64,000 nucleotides of DNA. It comes from Siderastrea siderea (Eukaryota; Cnidaria; Anthozoa; Scleractinia; Rhizangiidae). The number at the start of each line of letters is the position of its first letter. The first letter of the stretch is position 1. The notes under the pieces are model-generated. The model saw only the letters and a program-made list of their open reading frames with translations. It was not told the origin of the DNA and searched no databases. This document shows positions 1 to 10,325 of this stretch, one piece after another. The stretch lies in the NCBI GenBank assembly GCA_964030785.1, contig OZ034970.1, forward strand, positions 18,737,134 to 18,801,133, read 5' to 3'. Position numbers and translations under genes: made by a program.

Positions 1-2
1 TT

Positions 3-104
3 CATGGCAGTTGGCGTTTCCAGACGATCGTCGACTGTTACGAAAACATCAAGGAGGACCGAAAAGATAAGAATCGTTTGAATGAACAGTTCACTTTTTA
101 TTGA
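3..104 (+). pseudogene. P1, 3' end only (unit 1)
   Basis: This is the last 33 codons of the P1 protein, ending at a TGA. They match the C-termini at 32,131, 46,411 and 60,347, which carry a charged tail of the form KEDRKDKNRLNE. The 5' part lies outside the window. The function is not recognised. Confidence 0.6.
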
Positions 105-368
105 TTCGATTTCTTAAACAAGACCTTTGAGTCAAGAAAGAAAGAGACATCCTGTCCGTGTCTTGCCACGCAGCCTTAGCGGGTTCTAAGCGTTCCTCTT
201 TTTTGCCTTTTTACACTATAAACGATTGTTTTAAAAGGATGACTCAAGCGTAACGCTCATGGGAACCACATCTTCTTCAGCACAAAAAGGGTTTTTGGTG
301 AATTAAGTACCTATGTCTTCACGAGAGCTGACCTGTTTAATGTTTTTCACAATTGCATTTCTTCCAAT

Positions 369-599
369 ATGACTCGTGTGTGTTCTTTATCGTCAGGCAA
401 ACGAAAAGTGCGCTTAGATAGGGCTTTGATTTCTTGTTGGTGTCCGCGTCAATGTGTCGGGAACCAATGGGAGCGCTGCTTTGGTGGAGAGGGGGTAATC
501 ACACGAACGGGTACTAGATTTGAGTGGGAATGTAGAACACAATTACATCTAAACTTTTATCCAGGGCCTTTTCGACTGTCTATCAAGAGCCCATTTTAA
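369..599 (+). pseudogene. P2, cysteine-containing hypothetical (unit 1)
   Basis: The open stretch encodes a small basic protein with the motif CWCPRQCVGN, shared with the other three units. Relative to unit 2, the frame is shifted after the GGEGV region by small indels, so the C-terminal third differs and ends early. I do not recognise the family. The cysteine spacing (CxCxxxC) could bind metal, but that is only a suggestion. It lies between P1 and P3 on the same strand. Confidence 0.4.
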
Positions 600-659
600 G
601 ACGTTTGGCGTCGTTTCTCAAAGGACTATAATCCAGTAATTGCTCTGCAATAATTGACG

Positions 660-1995
660 CACGTTATTAATTCCAGTTATGATTTGCACTTGCATACCAA
701 AACACTTACCCATTTCTTCGGATACTTCATCCCTTTGGTTAGCACTTCCCGTGCTTCCGTGCTTGAGGCTCTTAGCCCACCTGGAAGAAGAACAAAAAGG
801 AGGAAAACTAAACCCCCGTGATTCAACAAATTATACTGGTGGCTAAGATCAATTCAAGAAGGATGAGGTGGTGTATTTGGGACGATCCGCTGAAGACAAT
901 CCAGCTCTCGTGGCGGTGAGACCCCAAGACTGGCACAACTACCTTAAGAGGCCTCCATCAGAGAAACCAATGATTACTTGTGTGGGAAAAGACACATGTT
1001 GGTGATTCAACCTCACACAGAAGTTTTTCACACGGGAAAGGTACTGGTACCTGAAGTGCGAATCAAAATGCGCTTGTACTTTAACAGCCCTGTGCTCCTT
1101 CTAAATGGAGTGGGACTCGCAGGCCGTCTTCAACCGGAAGAAATCGAGATGCGCTTTCATCTTTGTATGAAGCAATGTACAAGATCCTATTTGCTAAGAG
1201 ACACAATGAAAGAGAACTGGCATCCTACCTCTACGTTAAGTGAAAGCCGGACCTTCAACAGGCAATCAAGCGAGCGTTCAATGGAGATGTGAACCAAGAC
1301 CCCTCCTGCTTCCGTAAATTTAAGTTAACTTTCATTCGCCAAATGAAATACCCCTATTAAAACCTGGAACTGTCACAGACCAATGATGCCCGAAATGTAT
1401 TGGGTTACTTGCGTTTTGTCCAAGCTCTGGTATAAAAAAACAAGGCAACATGCTCCACCGAAATCAATTGGGGCATTAAAAACACTGCTTTCTGTTATGT
1501 TTCACCATGTAGCCAAAGGATGTGCTGACAGGAACATTTTTAGACCCAGACAAACGGGAGCAATGTGCAATTGGATTATTTAGCTCGAGAAGACCTTCAA
1601 TGGAGAAAGCGTTTTGTTAGCGGACCGTGGCTTCTGACCGTTTACCCTCAAAACCTGACAAAAAACAACCCTGCACTTACATTGTCAACACAACTGGGTG
1701 AGCACTGGTTGACTCTATGGACGTACCACCAAATCTGTGAAGTCATAGATAGTTACGTTAACCTTGGAAACGTAAGAACAAGCAACTCCGTTAAGAGCCT
1801 GGAAGTATGTGGTGACCAATGCAAAGTCCCTGCAAGCCATCATCAGTAAGAGTTGTGGCAATTACACCTTGCTCTATTTAAAACCCAATGCCCGTGCACG
1901 CACGGTAGAAGAATTTTTGACCTATTTTCAGCGCACCATTCTATGACAGTGATGACCAAGCCGGTCAGATGGTCAAAGAATTGATTTGTAATGAG
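660..1995 (+). pseudogene. P3, decayed virus-like structural protein gene (F54H12.2-like, tentative), unit 1
   Basis: The reading frame is in pieces. A stretch near 1,015-1,180 encodes LVPEVRIKMRLYFNSP followed by a hydrophobic segment. Later frames near 1,270-1,440 and 1,565-1,849 continue the homology seen in units 2 and 3. Unit 1 lacks a short segment after RFHLC that the other units retain. From memory, the order of short motifs resembles the metazoan F54H12.2-like proteins, which are linked to Polinton/Maverick elements and thought to be capsid-related. No computation was run. Multiple frameshifts and stops make it a pseudogene. Possible polyadenylation signals follow at 2,016. Confidence 0.4.
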
Positions 1996-2015
1996 TGATT
2001 ATCCTTAACATTGTT

Positions 2016-2027
2016 AATAAAAATAAA
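2016..2027 (+). terminator. Candidate polyadenylation signals after P3 (unit 1)
   Basis: Two back-to-back AATAAA hexamers lie just after the P3 block and are conserved in units 2 and 3. This fits a eukaryotic transcript end. It is predicted from the hexamers only. Confidence 0.4.
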
Positions 2028-2187
2028 AGAAAACAGTCCGTGTTCTCCTTTTTGTGTAGGTGTAGAGAGTCTTAACAAGAGCCTTTCGCTTTCACACCCT
2101 GTCCAGTATTCTCTTGGTGGGTCCTTCCGCCTGTGTTTAGATTTGCTCTGAAAAGATCATGGGAGACTACTACCATTCCATGCCTCT

Positions 2188-2213
2188 AGAGAGAGAGAGA
2201 GAGAGAGAGAGAG
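2188..2213 (+). repeat. GA microsatellite at left edge of element X1
   Basis: A pure (AG)n tract ends exactly where the X terminal sequence CCAGAGGAAAGGGC begins. A similar tract lies at the right end of X1. X appears to have inserted into, or to be flanked by duplicated, GA repeats. Confidence 0.9.
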
Positions 2214-2221
2214 CCAGAGGA

Positions 2222-2365
2222 AAGGGCACTTTCGTAACGAAAAAAGGGAAGTTTTGTAACGTCGGGAACTTTTGTAACGATTAATGGGGAACTTTTGTAA
2301 CGAGAGGGACCTTTGGAAACGGCAAGGAACTTTTGTAACGTAGAAACAGGGAACTTTAGCAGCGA
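2222..2365 (+). repeat. Subterminal tandem repeats of X1 (GGGAACTTTTGTAACG)
   Basis: About seven variants of a 16-bp motif occur in direct orientation with short spacers that include AAAAAA and ATTAAT. They are the likely cis-recognition part of element X. The same cluster recurs at the left ends of X2 and X3. Confidence 0.8.
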
Positions 2366-3227
2366 GTGTAGGGACAGTGTCGCACAGTCACCTCTTTATT
2401 CAACCTAGAAAAATGGGGATTGTTCCAATAGTCAAATCTCTTTGTTGATTTCGTCAAATACATAGTTACAACCTTCTGTTAACGATTTCTTAACAAAACT
2501 AGCTGCATAACGTTCAGCGTCCGTACTGAATTTAAGTGGCAAAATTCCACACGTCTGTCCGCACAATTTACCAAGCTTTTTTTTTTTTAATTTTTGCCAA
2601 AAATATGACAAATGTTTTTCCATGCAGGCAGAATTCATATACATAATACATACTAAGGAGCTCTATCCCTTTTCCGGACAAAAAAATTCCAATCTTTTTC
2701 CAGGTCGGATAACCTGAAATGACTGGTATACTGCACTTAGTTGAAACTGCGACTACGACATCTGTTGGAACTCAACGAACACATAAACCCTCAATTTAAA
2801 CTATATTTTAATCAATTTTTTGCTCTAAAAGCAAGATGCAATGAACTGTCACTTTACATAAGAAAAGAACCGTCTTGGTCCAACAAATGTAGTGTTGTTA
2901 CACAAAAATCAAAAACTGAAAATAAATCAAATTAAAGGGTTTGGATTGTTATAAGAATTGAAAGAACATCATATAATTAGTAAACATAAAGAACAAGCGA
3001 GCTGGTTTAGGTATCGCTAGGTGTCAGTGGATTCTGTGGAAGGGAGAAAGCCTTCTGACATGCCATGAAAAATAATACAACACTTAAGAAAAGGCAAGAC
3101 CAAGAAGTGAAATTTAAGATTTGTGATTGTTACGGGCCGGTGTTAGGTTGGAAAAGAAATAACACAAACGTCTACCTGTGTTCTCTATCTCACACAAACT
3201 GTATCTAAGACATGCGTCGTTTATGTA

Positions 3228-3390
3228 TAAAAATGTTTGAACGGTCTAGCTCCTGTTTACTTCCAGAGCTTGTTTACCTTGAGGTGTAGTATTCACAGCC
3301 TTAACACCTGGCGTAATTATTAGTCGCAGGTCCCAAGTGCAAGGTTGCCCTCGCACAAGATGCCTCGCAATTTGATTTATGCGCACGTTA
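3228..3390 (+). pseudogene. LINE reverse transcriptase C-terminal remnant inside X1
   Basis: The best frame encodes a segment of the type KCLNGLAP...FQSLFTLR...HSLNTR. It resembles the conserved C-terminal part of many non-LTR (CR1/L2/RTE-like) reverse transcriptases. The clearest copy is in X2 at 49,684. No upstream RT core is visible. It suggests that X captured, or was built on, a LINE 3' end. Confidence 0.4.
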
Positions 3391-6300
3391 GTTTATTTTT
3401 TATTTTTTATGTAAATCAAATTTTTCTTATTACAATTTTAATTTTTTTCTTCACTGTAGTTATCACTTATTACTGTCTACAAACGTTGCAAATTGGTTTT
3501 CAAAATTCTCAGGAGAAAATCAATAAATGTACTTGTAATTTTATTCTATCCCGCGTTCGGGTAAGGCAGTATTCACCTTGCGCTCTTATTGCGTAGGCCC
3601 ACAAATTGCTATGGAACTTCAACGTTCATGTGGCATAAAATAGACGTTTATCCAATCTCAACGACGCTTTTCATCGCAGCAACCTGTTAATTCAAAAGAT
3701 GAAGGATAAAAGACTTCTGGGAATTTATGGCCAGCTAACAAGTAGTGGTTCCTCTAAGGTTCTTAAGTGACTTTCCTTGGTAATTTGCAACTAATCACTT
3801 CCCTACCCTGCGTGTAGCTAAATAGGCAAGGACTTTTCTTGGTCGCCTATGTAACGGTATAGACCGGGTAACAGTCTTACAGCTGATGGCTTTAAACCCT
3901 ATTTAGCTTGGGAGGTGGGGAGAACAAAGTGCCCACGCTCAATTTGAACGCTAACAACTTTGTATTATGCAAGCAAAAGCCACCAAACTGTTACTTTCCC
4001 TAAAATTGATCTGGAAACAATTTGGTGTGGCATGTCCCTGTTCAACCAATTTGTTGTTGCCATGGCAACCATATTTTGACAGGTGCTTTTTCACAATTTT
4101 AAGTTTTACTGTTCTAAATGAAAAAAATTTATTTCCACTTCGCTAACTTTTACAGTTTTACACAATTTGAGTTTTTTTATGTTCCTTTTCAATGGTTATT
4201 GTGAAATGTTAATGAATTCTCAAGGTTTTGGAAAAACCAAGGAATTAGTCAGGTGACGTCATCAAATCATGTTATTGGACCTCAAAGGAAACGTTTTGGG
4301 ACACCTATATCACCCTTTGACATTTCTTGACAAGGCTTTAATACTCTCGGAATTGGCTTGAATTTTTGAATTTTTGAATTTTTTTGAGTAAAAATGCGTG
4401 TTGTTAGGTGATAAAAGATAAAGAAGCAAAGTGCTTAATTATGTCATATTCTACTTGTCTAACATTAAAAATGTCAATTTCCGCCTTTTTATGAGAACTT
4501 CTACAATACTAGATGGTGGCATCACAGGCCCCCAGCAGCGCCACAACCCTATGTAGAGCACACCACAGACTAAAGGCAAAATCTTTTCAAAACATGGTAA
4601 CATATAAGAAACCCAAGAGGGGTTCCATCACCCCCCTCCTCCCATTGTACCTCTCTGGGGGTATGACTTCTCCCGTGCGTCCGAGGGCACGACTTCGCTC
4701 GAAAAAAGCTTCAGCTAAAGGGGGAGAAAAGAAAAATTTTAAACTTAATTGTGCTATATGTTACATTTTAAGATCATTTTGATCATTCATTTATTGGTTT
4801 GAATTACTTTTAGGCCAATTTTGGTGGTTTTCAGAGGTTTTGACAAAAACATAAAATCTTAGATGACAGATTCAAGATGGCCACCATTTTGGCAATAATG
4901 ACGTAATACCCACATCATGTGACGTCATCAGGTCATTTTGCGAACTTCAAAAGAAAGATTTTTGGACGTGCTATCGAAGTTTCGTTGTCGTAGCTAAAAC
5001 TTTCTTGGAGTTAAGAAGGCGGCATTTTGTGCCTCCTCCAACCTCGGGAACAAAAAAAGCCCAAGCTGAATAAGATTAAGAGTGGACCCTGTGACAGTTA
5101 AAAATGGAATTTTTAGCAACTTTTAACTGTTACTGCCGTTTATTTGAACAAATGATATTGAATGGCGCGAAATAATTTGAAAATACCGTTCACCACAATA
5201 ATGTACATAAATAGTTAAAAAAATTAAAGCCACTGACATTAAGACCCCATTTGGAACCTCTAGCTAATTAAGCGCAATAATATACAAAGATATCAATCAA
5301 GGATAAGTTAAAAACATTAAAAAAGTCAAATGAAAGCAGAGAAGTATGTACAAAGTTTCCTGCAGACCAGTAAATAGTTTAAAAGGTTGCCCTAACTTTG
5401 CGCTACAAATCAGACCGCGTAAAGGCTTGAACTACAAGTTTAGTGGGTGATACTCAATCATCATCATCTTGTTTATCATTCTTTTGTTCATCTTCTTTTT
5501 ACTTGAAGTAAAAGGTACACGTTCTTCATAAATACTTTTGCTACTAAATGCACTCCTCTGCAATATTTATTTGAAGTTGTCCCGGAGCTACGCCCTCTTC
5601 CTTGTACGACAAAACGATGGTTGTCTCGGGTACTGTATAAAACTTCACCGTTTTGTGCATTGCTTTGGAAATGTTTTTAAGCAACAGAATAGCTCACAGG
5701 CAGTCAGTTGTATATTACACAATTAATATTACTCGTTTTTACTATAATTCAGCGATACATTGAGTCGTATATACAATTCCTGCAACCATACACCCTTACC
5801 GCCATTACCGCGAAAAGCGCCGAAGTACAATAAATACAATAAATAGCCACAGCCCTAACTCCTCTTCCTTTTTTAGGACAAAGTTCAATTTTTGGTCAAC
5901 TATTTCTGTCATACTAAAGTTTAATTTGATTGCATTAAACTTCACAATCTCAAGAAAATATTGTGAAACCACCTTCTGGAACTTCTAGCAAATAGGGAAC
6001 TTTTGTAACATCGCCCCTTTTTTGACGATAGTAACTTGAAATCTCCATAAGAAAATAAGGATTTATCCGATTCGCTCCAAGTTTTCTTTGTTGCATTGGC
6101 AAAAGATAGCTTCAACTTTCCCTGAAATTATAGCGCGATTGATAGAGTTAAATTGTCAAACTCATTTGTTCAAATTCGTGATGTAAAAAACGGGCTTTTT
6201 CCGAACCGTGATTCTTCTCATGGACATGAAAAGTCAAACACATACACGGCAGATTTTTGTGAGCCAAAATAACTAAGATTTAAAGTGCTGTGGTAATCGA

Positions 6301-6593
6301 GAGAATCGTTTGGCGCATAAATGGTAAGGCAATAGCTACAATTTAGCACAGAAATGGATTTTGTCGCTTTTAAACAAACAGTTACCACAACATAGGGCAC
6401 TTTTGTAACCTCTCGAGGACATATCAGGGCCAAATACATGCAGATTTGTGTGGTATTAACTGACTACTTGCATGCAGTGGGTTTACAGCAGTAAGTATTC
6501 CCATGATTTTATTTAGTTTTTCTCTGCAAAGATCTACGCATAGCTATCATCAAGAGAGGCAAAAGTTACAAAAGTGCCTGACTTTTCTTCTGG

Positions 6594-6615
6594 AGAGAGA
6601 GAGAGAGAGAGAGAG
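6594..6615 (+). repeat. GA microsatellite at right edge of X1
   Basis: The (GA)n tract follows the right terminus CTTCTGG directly and precedes the first codons of P5. It pairs with the left tract at 2,188. Confidence 0.9.
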
Positions 6616-6623
6616 GGAATTTG

Positions 6624-7140
6624 GTTCAATATCGCCAAGGAAAAACCACTCAACAGGCCATTCGCAAGTACAATGAACCCTATTATCGTGAACTGATTTG
6701 GACCCTGGAAGATCGAGCACGGCAGATGATGATGGCACTTGACGTCCTCCACAAGCTTAGGCAAGCGACTCATCGTTTCACCTGCAGGGGTAGGCCCCAT
6801 GTCCAATCGTGTCTCCCCCGCCACCATTCAAGAGAACCTGGAAGACCCAGCTCACATTGACGAAGCCTGGGATTAAGTGGAAGTGGGAGACATGACAAGA
6901 TATTTGGCATCCCTCCCCTCAGCACCCACTGGCATAGGAGCGGTTTCCCCTGCTGGGGTTGGCACCCCTTCCAGTGGGTTTTTGAACCCCTTCCACGGGA
7001 TCAAGCACCCCCTCTTCAGGTGCCTGGATCTCATCAGAAAGCTGACACAGGGGGAGTCCTTGACTTTCTTCAGGAGCCTGAATCTTACAACCCCATATTT
7101 GGGGAGTCCATTTCTTTCACCAAGAAGAAAAAGGAGCTAG
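6624..7140 (+). pseudogene. P5, unrecognised gene remnant (unit 1)
   Basis: An open stretch of about 75 codons begins with a TTQQAIRKYNEPYYREL-type sequence. Its frame shifts near 6,850 into a second stretch rich in Pro, Gly and Ser that ends at 7,140. The first part could form a charged helix; the second has no recognisable domain. Units 2 and 3 carry the same two-part arrangement. Unit 2 lacks about 120 bp of the Pro/Gly-rich part. The function is unknown. Confidence 0.4.
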
Positions 7141-7153
7141 TACACTACGTTCA

Positions 7154-7937
7154 AAAAAGGTGTGTATCAAGATAATGTTTAGTTAACCATTGCCAAAATA
7201 GATAGCATTCCACCAGAGAACAGTGGGTATGTGCGTGCAGATGGTGACCATAAACGAATCCTGCGTTTCCACCAATCAGCAACAGCTCATTGGCTTTGGG
7301 ACAACCAAACTCTTTCAAATCCACACAGGGAATGTTCAGTTTGTTCAACAGATCCTTTTCAATGTGACCTCCTTTGTAGACCACGATATACTGTTGTCTC
7401 CTACGCCTCTGCTCATACAACGTGCTCACAAACATTTCCAAGTAAATGGGAGGGTCTGCCATTTTCCAGGAGCGAGCATGAAAGGGAAGAGCATGGACTC
7501 CAGCTTGGCATAGCTCACGATTCTCTCGTCCTTATCAGACAAACTTTCATAAATTCAAACTGTAAACTGGATCGTCCACCCTGCAGGTCGCACTCTCCAA
7601 CTTCACGGGCCAAAAATTGTGTCCACAGAAAACCCATCCATTTCTAAAATCAAACAAATAGGTCGCTGGGTCGCAAGTGGGGCTACACATGACAGGGAAT
7701 CGGTAAACATGTGGCGTAGGCTCGCAAGAGAGAGAAGGGAGTCAACTGTAATCCCCACTTTTCTTGACCACACAAATGACAGCATTGATCTTGCCTTGAA
7801 ACAGTAGCCATTTTTTCCTTTTCTGGTTGGTCACCGCTCGCTCCATTTTGTTCGCATCCAAATAACATGCCTGCAACGAGTGCTGGAAAAATAAGGAGGG
7901 AGAGGGTTACCCTTGTATTTTTACAAAACAAAAACAA
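7154..7937 (-). pseudogene. P6, nuclease-like hypothetical, C-terminal part best preserved (unit 1)
   Basis: Read on the minus strand, the C-terminal 100 or so codons are open. They carry VVYKGGHIEKDLL, then VDLKEFGCPKANELL, then a Cys/His-rich end HHLHAHTHCSLVECYLF. From memory, this looks like a metazoan repeat-associated family with a KGG..E core and a conserved HHC..E tail that may be nuclease-like. I cannot name it with confidence. Upstream frames near 7,603-7,785 and 7,683-7,937 hold the N-terminal half but are frameshifted. It lies antisense between P5 and P7, with its 3' end facing P5. Confidence 0.45.
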
Positions 7938-8000
7938 GAGACGCCGAATGTTTAGAAAAAAGAGCGACTCGGTGGCATCCTTTCACTCTTACTGGTAACC

Positions 8001-8289
8001 ATGGCCGAAAGATGGCAAAGTCGACGTTTGCAAGGGCTTGTTCCTGAGATCCCTCAAACCCAGTTTCGCTGCGCTTGTTTTACCAACGATGGTGTCAGAG
8101 AGATATCATACCTCGTGTCCCATCTGCCTCGATGAACAACAACAGCCCCCTCCCCCCGTTGCTGTGGTCCCTCCTGCTCAGCCACGCCTCAACTTTGGAG
8201 TAGTGATTGAACGGCTGAGGCAACTACTCAATTCCCCTGACTTGGGACGACAACTTGATCAAGTAAGAGCCATTATTCTTACTGTCTAA
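8001..8289 (+). pseudogene. P7, proline/glutamine-rich hypothetical (unit 1)
   Basis: An ATG at 8,001 opens a frame of about 45 codons. It contains a Cys-containing segment near TQFRCACFTNDG and then a stop. The conserved sequence continues in another frame with a QQQPPPPVAVVPPAQP linker and a leucine-rich end ERLRQLLNSPDLGRQL. Units 2 and 3 have a TGA at the fifth codon of the first frame. The product is unknown. Confidence 0.35.
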
Positions 8290-8329
8290 GCACGTAGGAG
8301 TAAGAAAAAACAATTTTTTTTTGTCCTCT

Positions 8330-8622
8330 CTCGTCGTGTCTCGTCGCCACCATCGTCATTCAATGATTCACCTTTGTTCGTAGATGCATGGGTCATTCCT
8401 ACTTTTCGAGTCGACGTTGTTCACACAGAACTCCACCCTGACTAAATGCAATCCATAGAATTGGCAACCTCCTGGAACCTTGGAACCGTTCTTTTTTGCA
8501 ACGAGCACTGGAAAAGATCGAGGGCCTTCCTACGATTGGTTTGTTTTCTAGCCATAAGGCAAAGGGAGAACTCTGAGGATCCATTCACGGCCCTCTTCTT
8601 TCAGGTCACTCTTGACTCTTAG
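8330..8622 (+). pseudogene. P8, hypothetical (unit 1)
   Basis: This is homologous to the longer open frame of unit 2 (35,768-36,076). It has a premature TAA in place of the GAA in unit 2's LHPDEMQ segment (CTGACTAAATG against CTGACGAAATG), plus small indels. The function is unknown. Confidence 0.3.
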
Positions 8623-8897
8623 ACTGATTATAAGGCGAAAGAATGAAATTTCAAATTTCAGTTTCAAAGTATTTTTTCCACACACTTTTTTTCAGCTAAG
8701 TTTTCAGATGTCCTACAATGAACTTCTTTTTCGTTCGTCAACGCATCAAATCGGTTTAACAGAATTTTTTGACTGTTAACAAATCCATCTTTTGTTTGGC
8801 TGAGCTGTGCAATCACGGGTGATTTTTTCTTTTATCAAAGTACCCTTTTCATCCACCACCCCTTCTACAAGACTCGTTGTAACTCTCCCTACAAAAT

Positions 8898-9354
8898 GCG
8901 AGCTAACTGAACAAGAACGATGTCTTCTTAGCAAGGATGTTTCGTGTATCCCAACTAGAGCCTACAATGACGAATACACAGCAAAAGCAGACTGCGAAAA
9001 GTTTTTCTGCTGTCTCCGTCTGAAAGCGTATTTTAGTTTGGACCCATCAAACGCCACAGCAGCAAGTCAACCATCAAATCAGTGTGAGGACCCTTTCAAG
9101 ACCCTAAAACATTCACCTTCCAACTGGACACCACCTCCTGGAAAATTTGCAGCATTTGACTATTACATCTCCAAATGCCGCTGCGAAATCAAAATGCTCG
9201 ACTTCAAACAGCGGGCCTCTAAAACAAACCTATCCCCGTTGTAGTCAAACCGGCCGACAAAGGCAGTGCTGCTGTAGTACGGGTACGTGACCTTTACATC
9301 CAGGAAGCTGAAAGACAATTGTCAGACTCAGCCTATTATCAAAAGCTAGATCGT
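8898..9354 (+). mobile_element. Penelope-like element PLE-A(1), 5'-truncated N-terminal part (unit 1)
   Basis: The sequence starts abruptly at the codons ELTEQER. It encodes the N-terminal domain typical of Penelope-like reverse transcriptases, including SCIPTRAYNDEYTAKAD and then VVKPADKG near 9,245. It breaks at 9,354, where element Y begins. The RT core resumes at 13,092. The abrupt 5' start fits 5' truncation by target-primed reverse transcription. The same truncation point in unit 2 (36,353) shows that the insertion predates the unit duplication. Confidence 0.75.
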
Positions 9355-10013
9355 AGTGGGGCGGAGATGTGCAGATTTTGTCCTGAATTGTTCATTTTGC
9401 GTTCAAAGCACCAAATTCTCAGAAATGATAGAATGTTTTATAGTTGTAAATACTTGATATACTGCCATTGCAAAATTTTCTACATAAGTGAGTTTATGAA
9501 CTTTTTCCAAAACGGTCGCCATCTTGACCGGAAGTGGAATTTGGTATTACCGGAAGTGTCCTTTTTTCTACTTAAATTAATTCTGATGTTGGATAAAACG
9601 AGTCCTTGCCTATTTTCAACAATTTCCACTTGGAAAATAACGCATTACTATGACTATTTGGTCAAATGGAAGCATTTTCTTCTAAGCCGGATATGAAATT
9701 ATCCTTAAACTGGAAGAGATATTGATGCTGAGAAGAAACAAAAAATAAACATATTGTTTCTGACCTATGATGTTGTTTCGTTTTTAGTATGTACACAATA
9801 ATTGGAAGAAATTTGTATAATACCCAGAATGCTCTATAATTTGCACATCAGATCCGCCATCTTTGTTCAGATCGCCATGTGTATGACTGCTAACACAAAC
9901 TGTAAGTATCCACCTGACCAGTGTACTGTTTTAAGAAGACAAACTTGATAGAATAAAATATAAACTTTAAGGAATTTATATAACATACAGACATTTCAGT
10001 GAAACTTAGGAAA

Positions 10014-10325
10014 AACGGGTGACGGGCCTGCGCGGCTCCCACGCGCGTGTTTTAGCCTTTTAAAATGGCTTAAAAATTTAAGCCAGAAGTTGTAACTGCA
10101 GTTTTGATTTGTGATTCTCTTCTTAGTGTCTAAAAGAGTACCAGGGCTGCGCGCCTCCTGCGCGCCTGGTTTAGCCTTTCTAGAGTTTTGAATTGTTCTC
10201 ACGAGTATATTTTTGACGGAACGCTCTCTTTTGTACGATATTAGGGGCGGTTCGTTGAAAATGTTTTTTAGCAACAGGAATTCGTTAAAACTCTTACGCG
10301 CTTTCACTACAGAGAGATCGATCGT
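10014..10325 (-). repeat. PLE-B inverted left arm (C-terminal end of RT in reverse)
   Basis: The minus strand encodes a C-terminal tail containing FNEPPLISYKRERSVKNILV. Its DNA is the reverse complement of 12,255-12,512, including the GC-rich CACGCGCG blocks. The element is therefore bounded by inverted copies of its own 3' end. Partial inverted or tandem copies at element ends are known in Penelope-like retroelements. Confidence 0.8.

Larger units (their letters stand above)
2214..6593. mobile_element. Element X1: non-autonomous DNA-transposon-like element with inverted ends
   Basis: The left end begins CCAGAGGAAAGGGCACTTTC. The right end reads, on the other strand, CCAGAAGAAAAGTCAGGCAC followed by TTTTGTAAC. 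These are imperfect terminal inverted repeats of roughly 26-30 bp. Both ends abut GA tracts. Inside the left end is a cluster of the motif GGGAACTTTTGTAACG, like the subterminal repeats that bind transposases. Single copies occur near 5,994 and 6,385. No transposase-like frame is visible, so it looks non-autonomous. It is 4,380 bp, shorter than X2 and X3. One difference is a missing segment near 4,351 of roughly 200 bp. The superfamily is not assigned. Confidence 0.7.
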
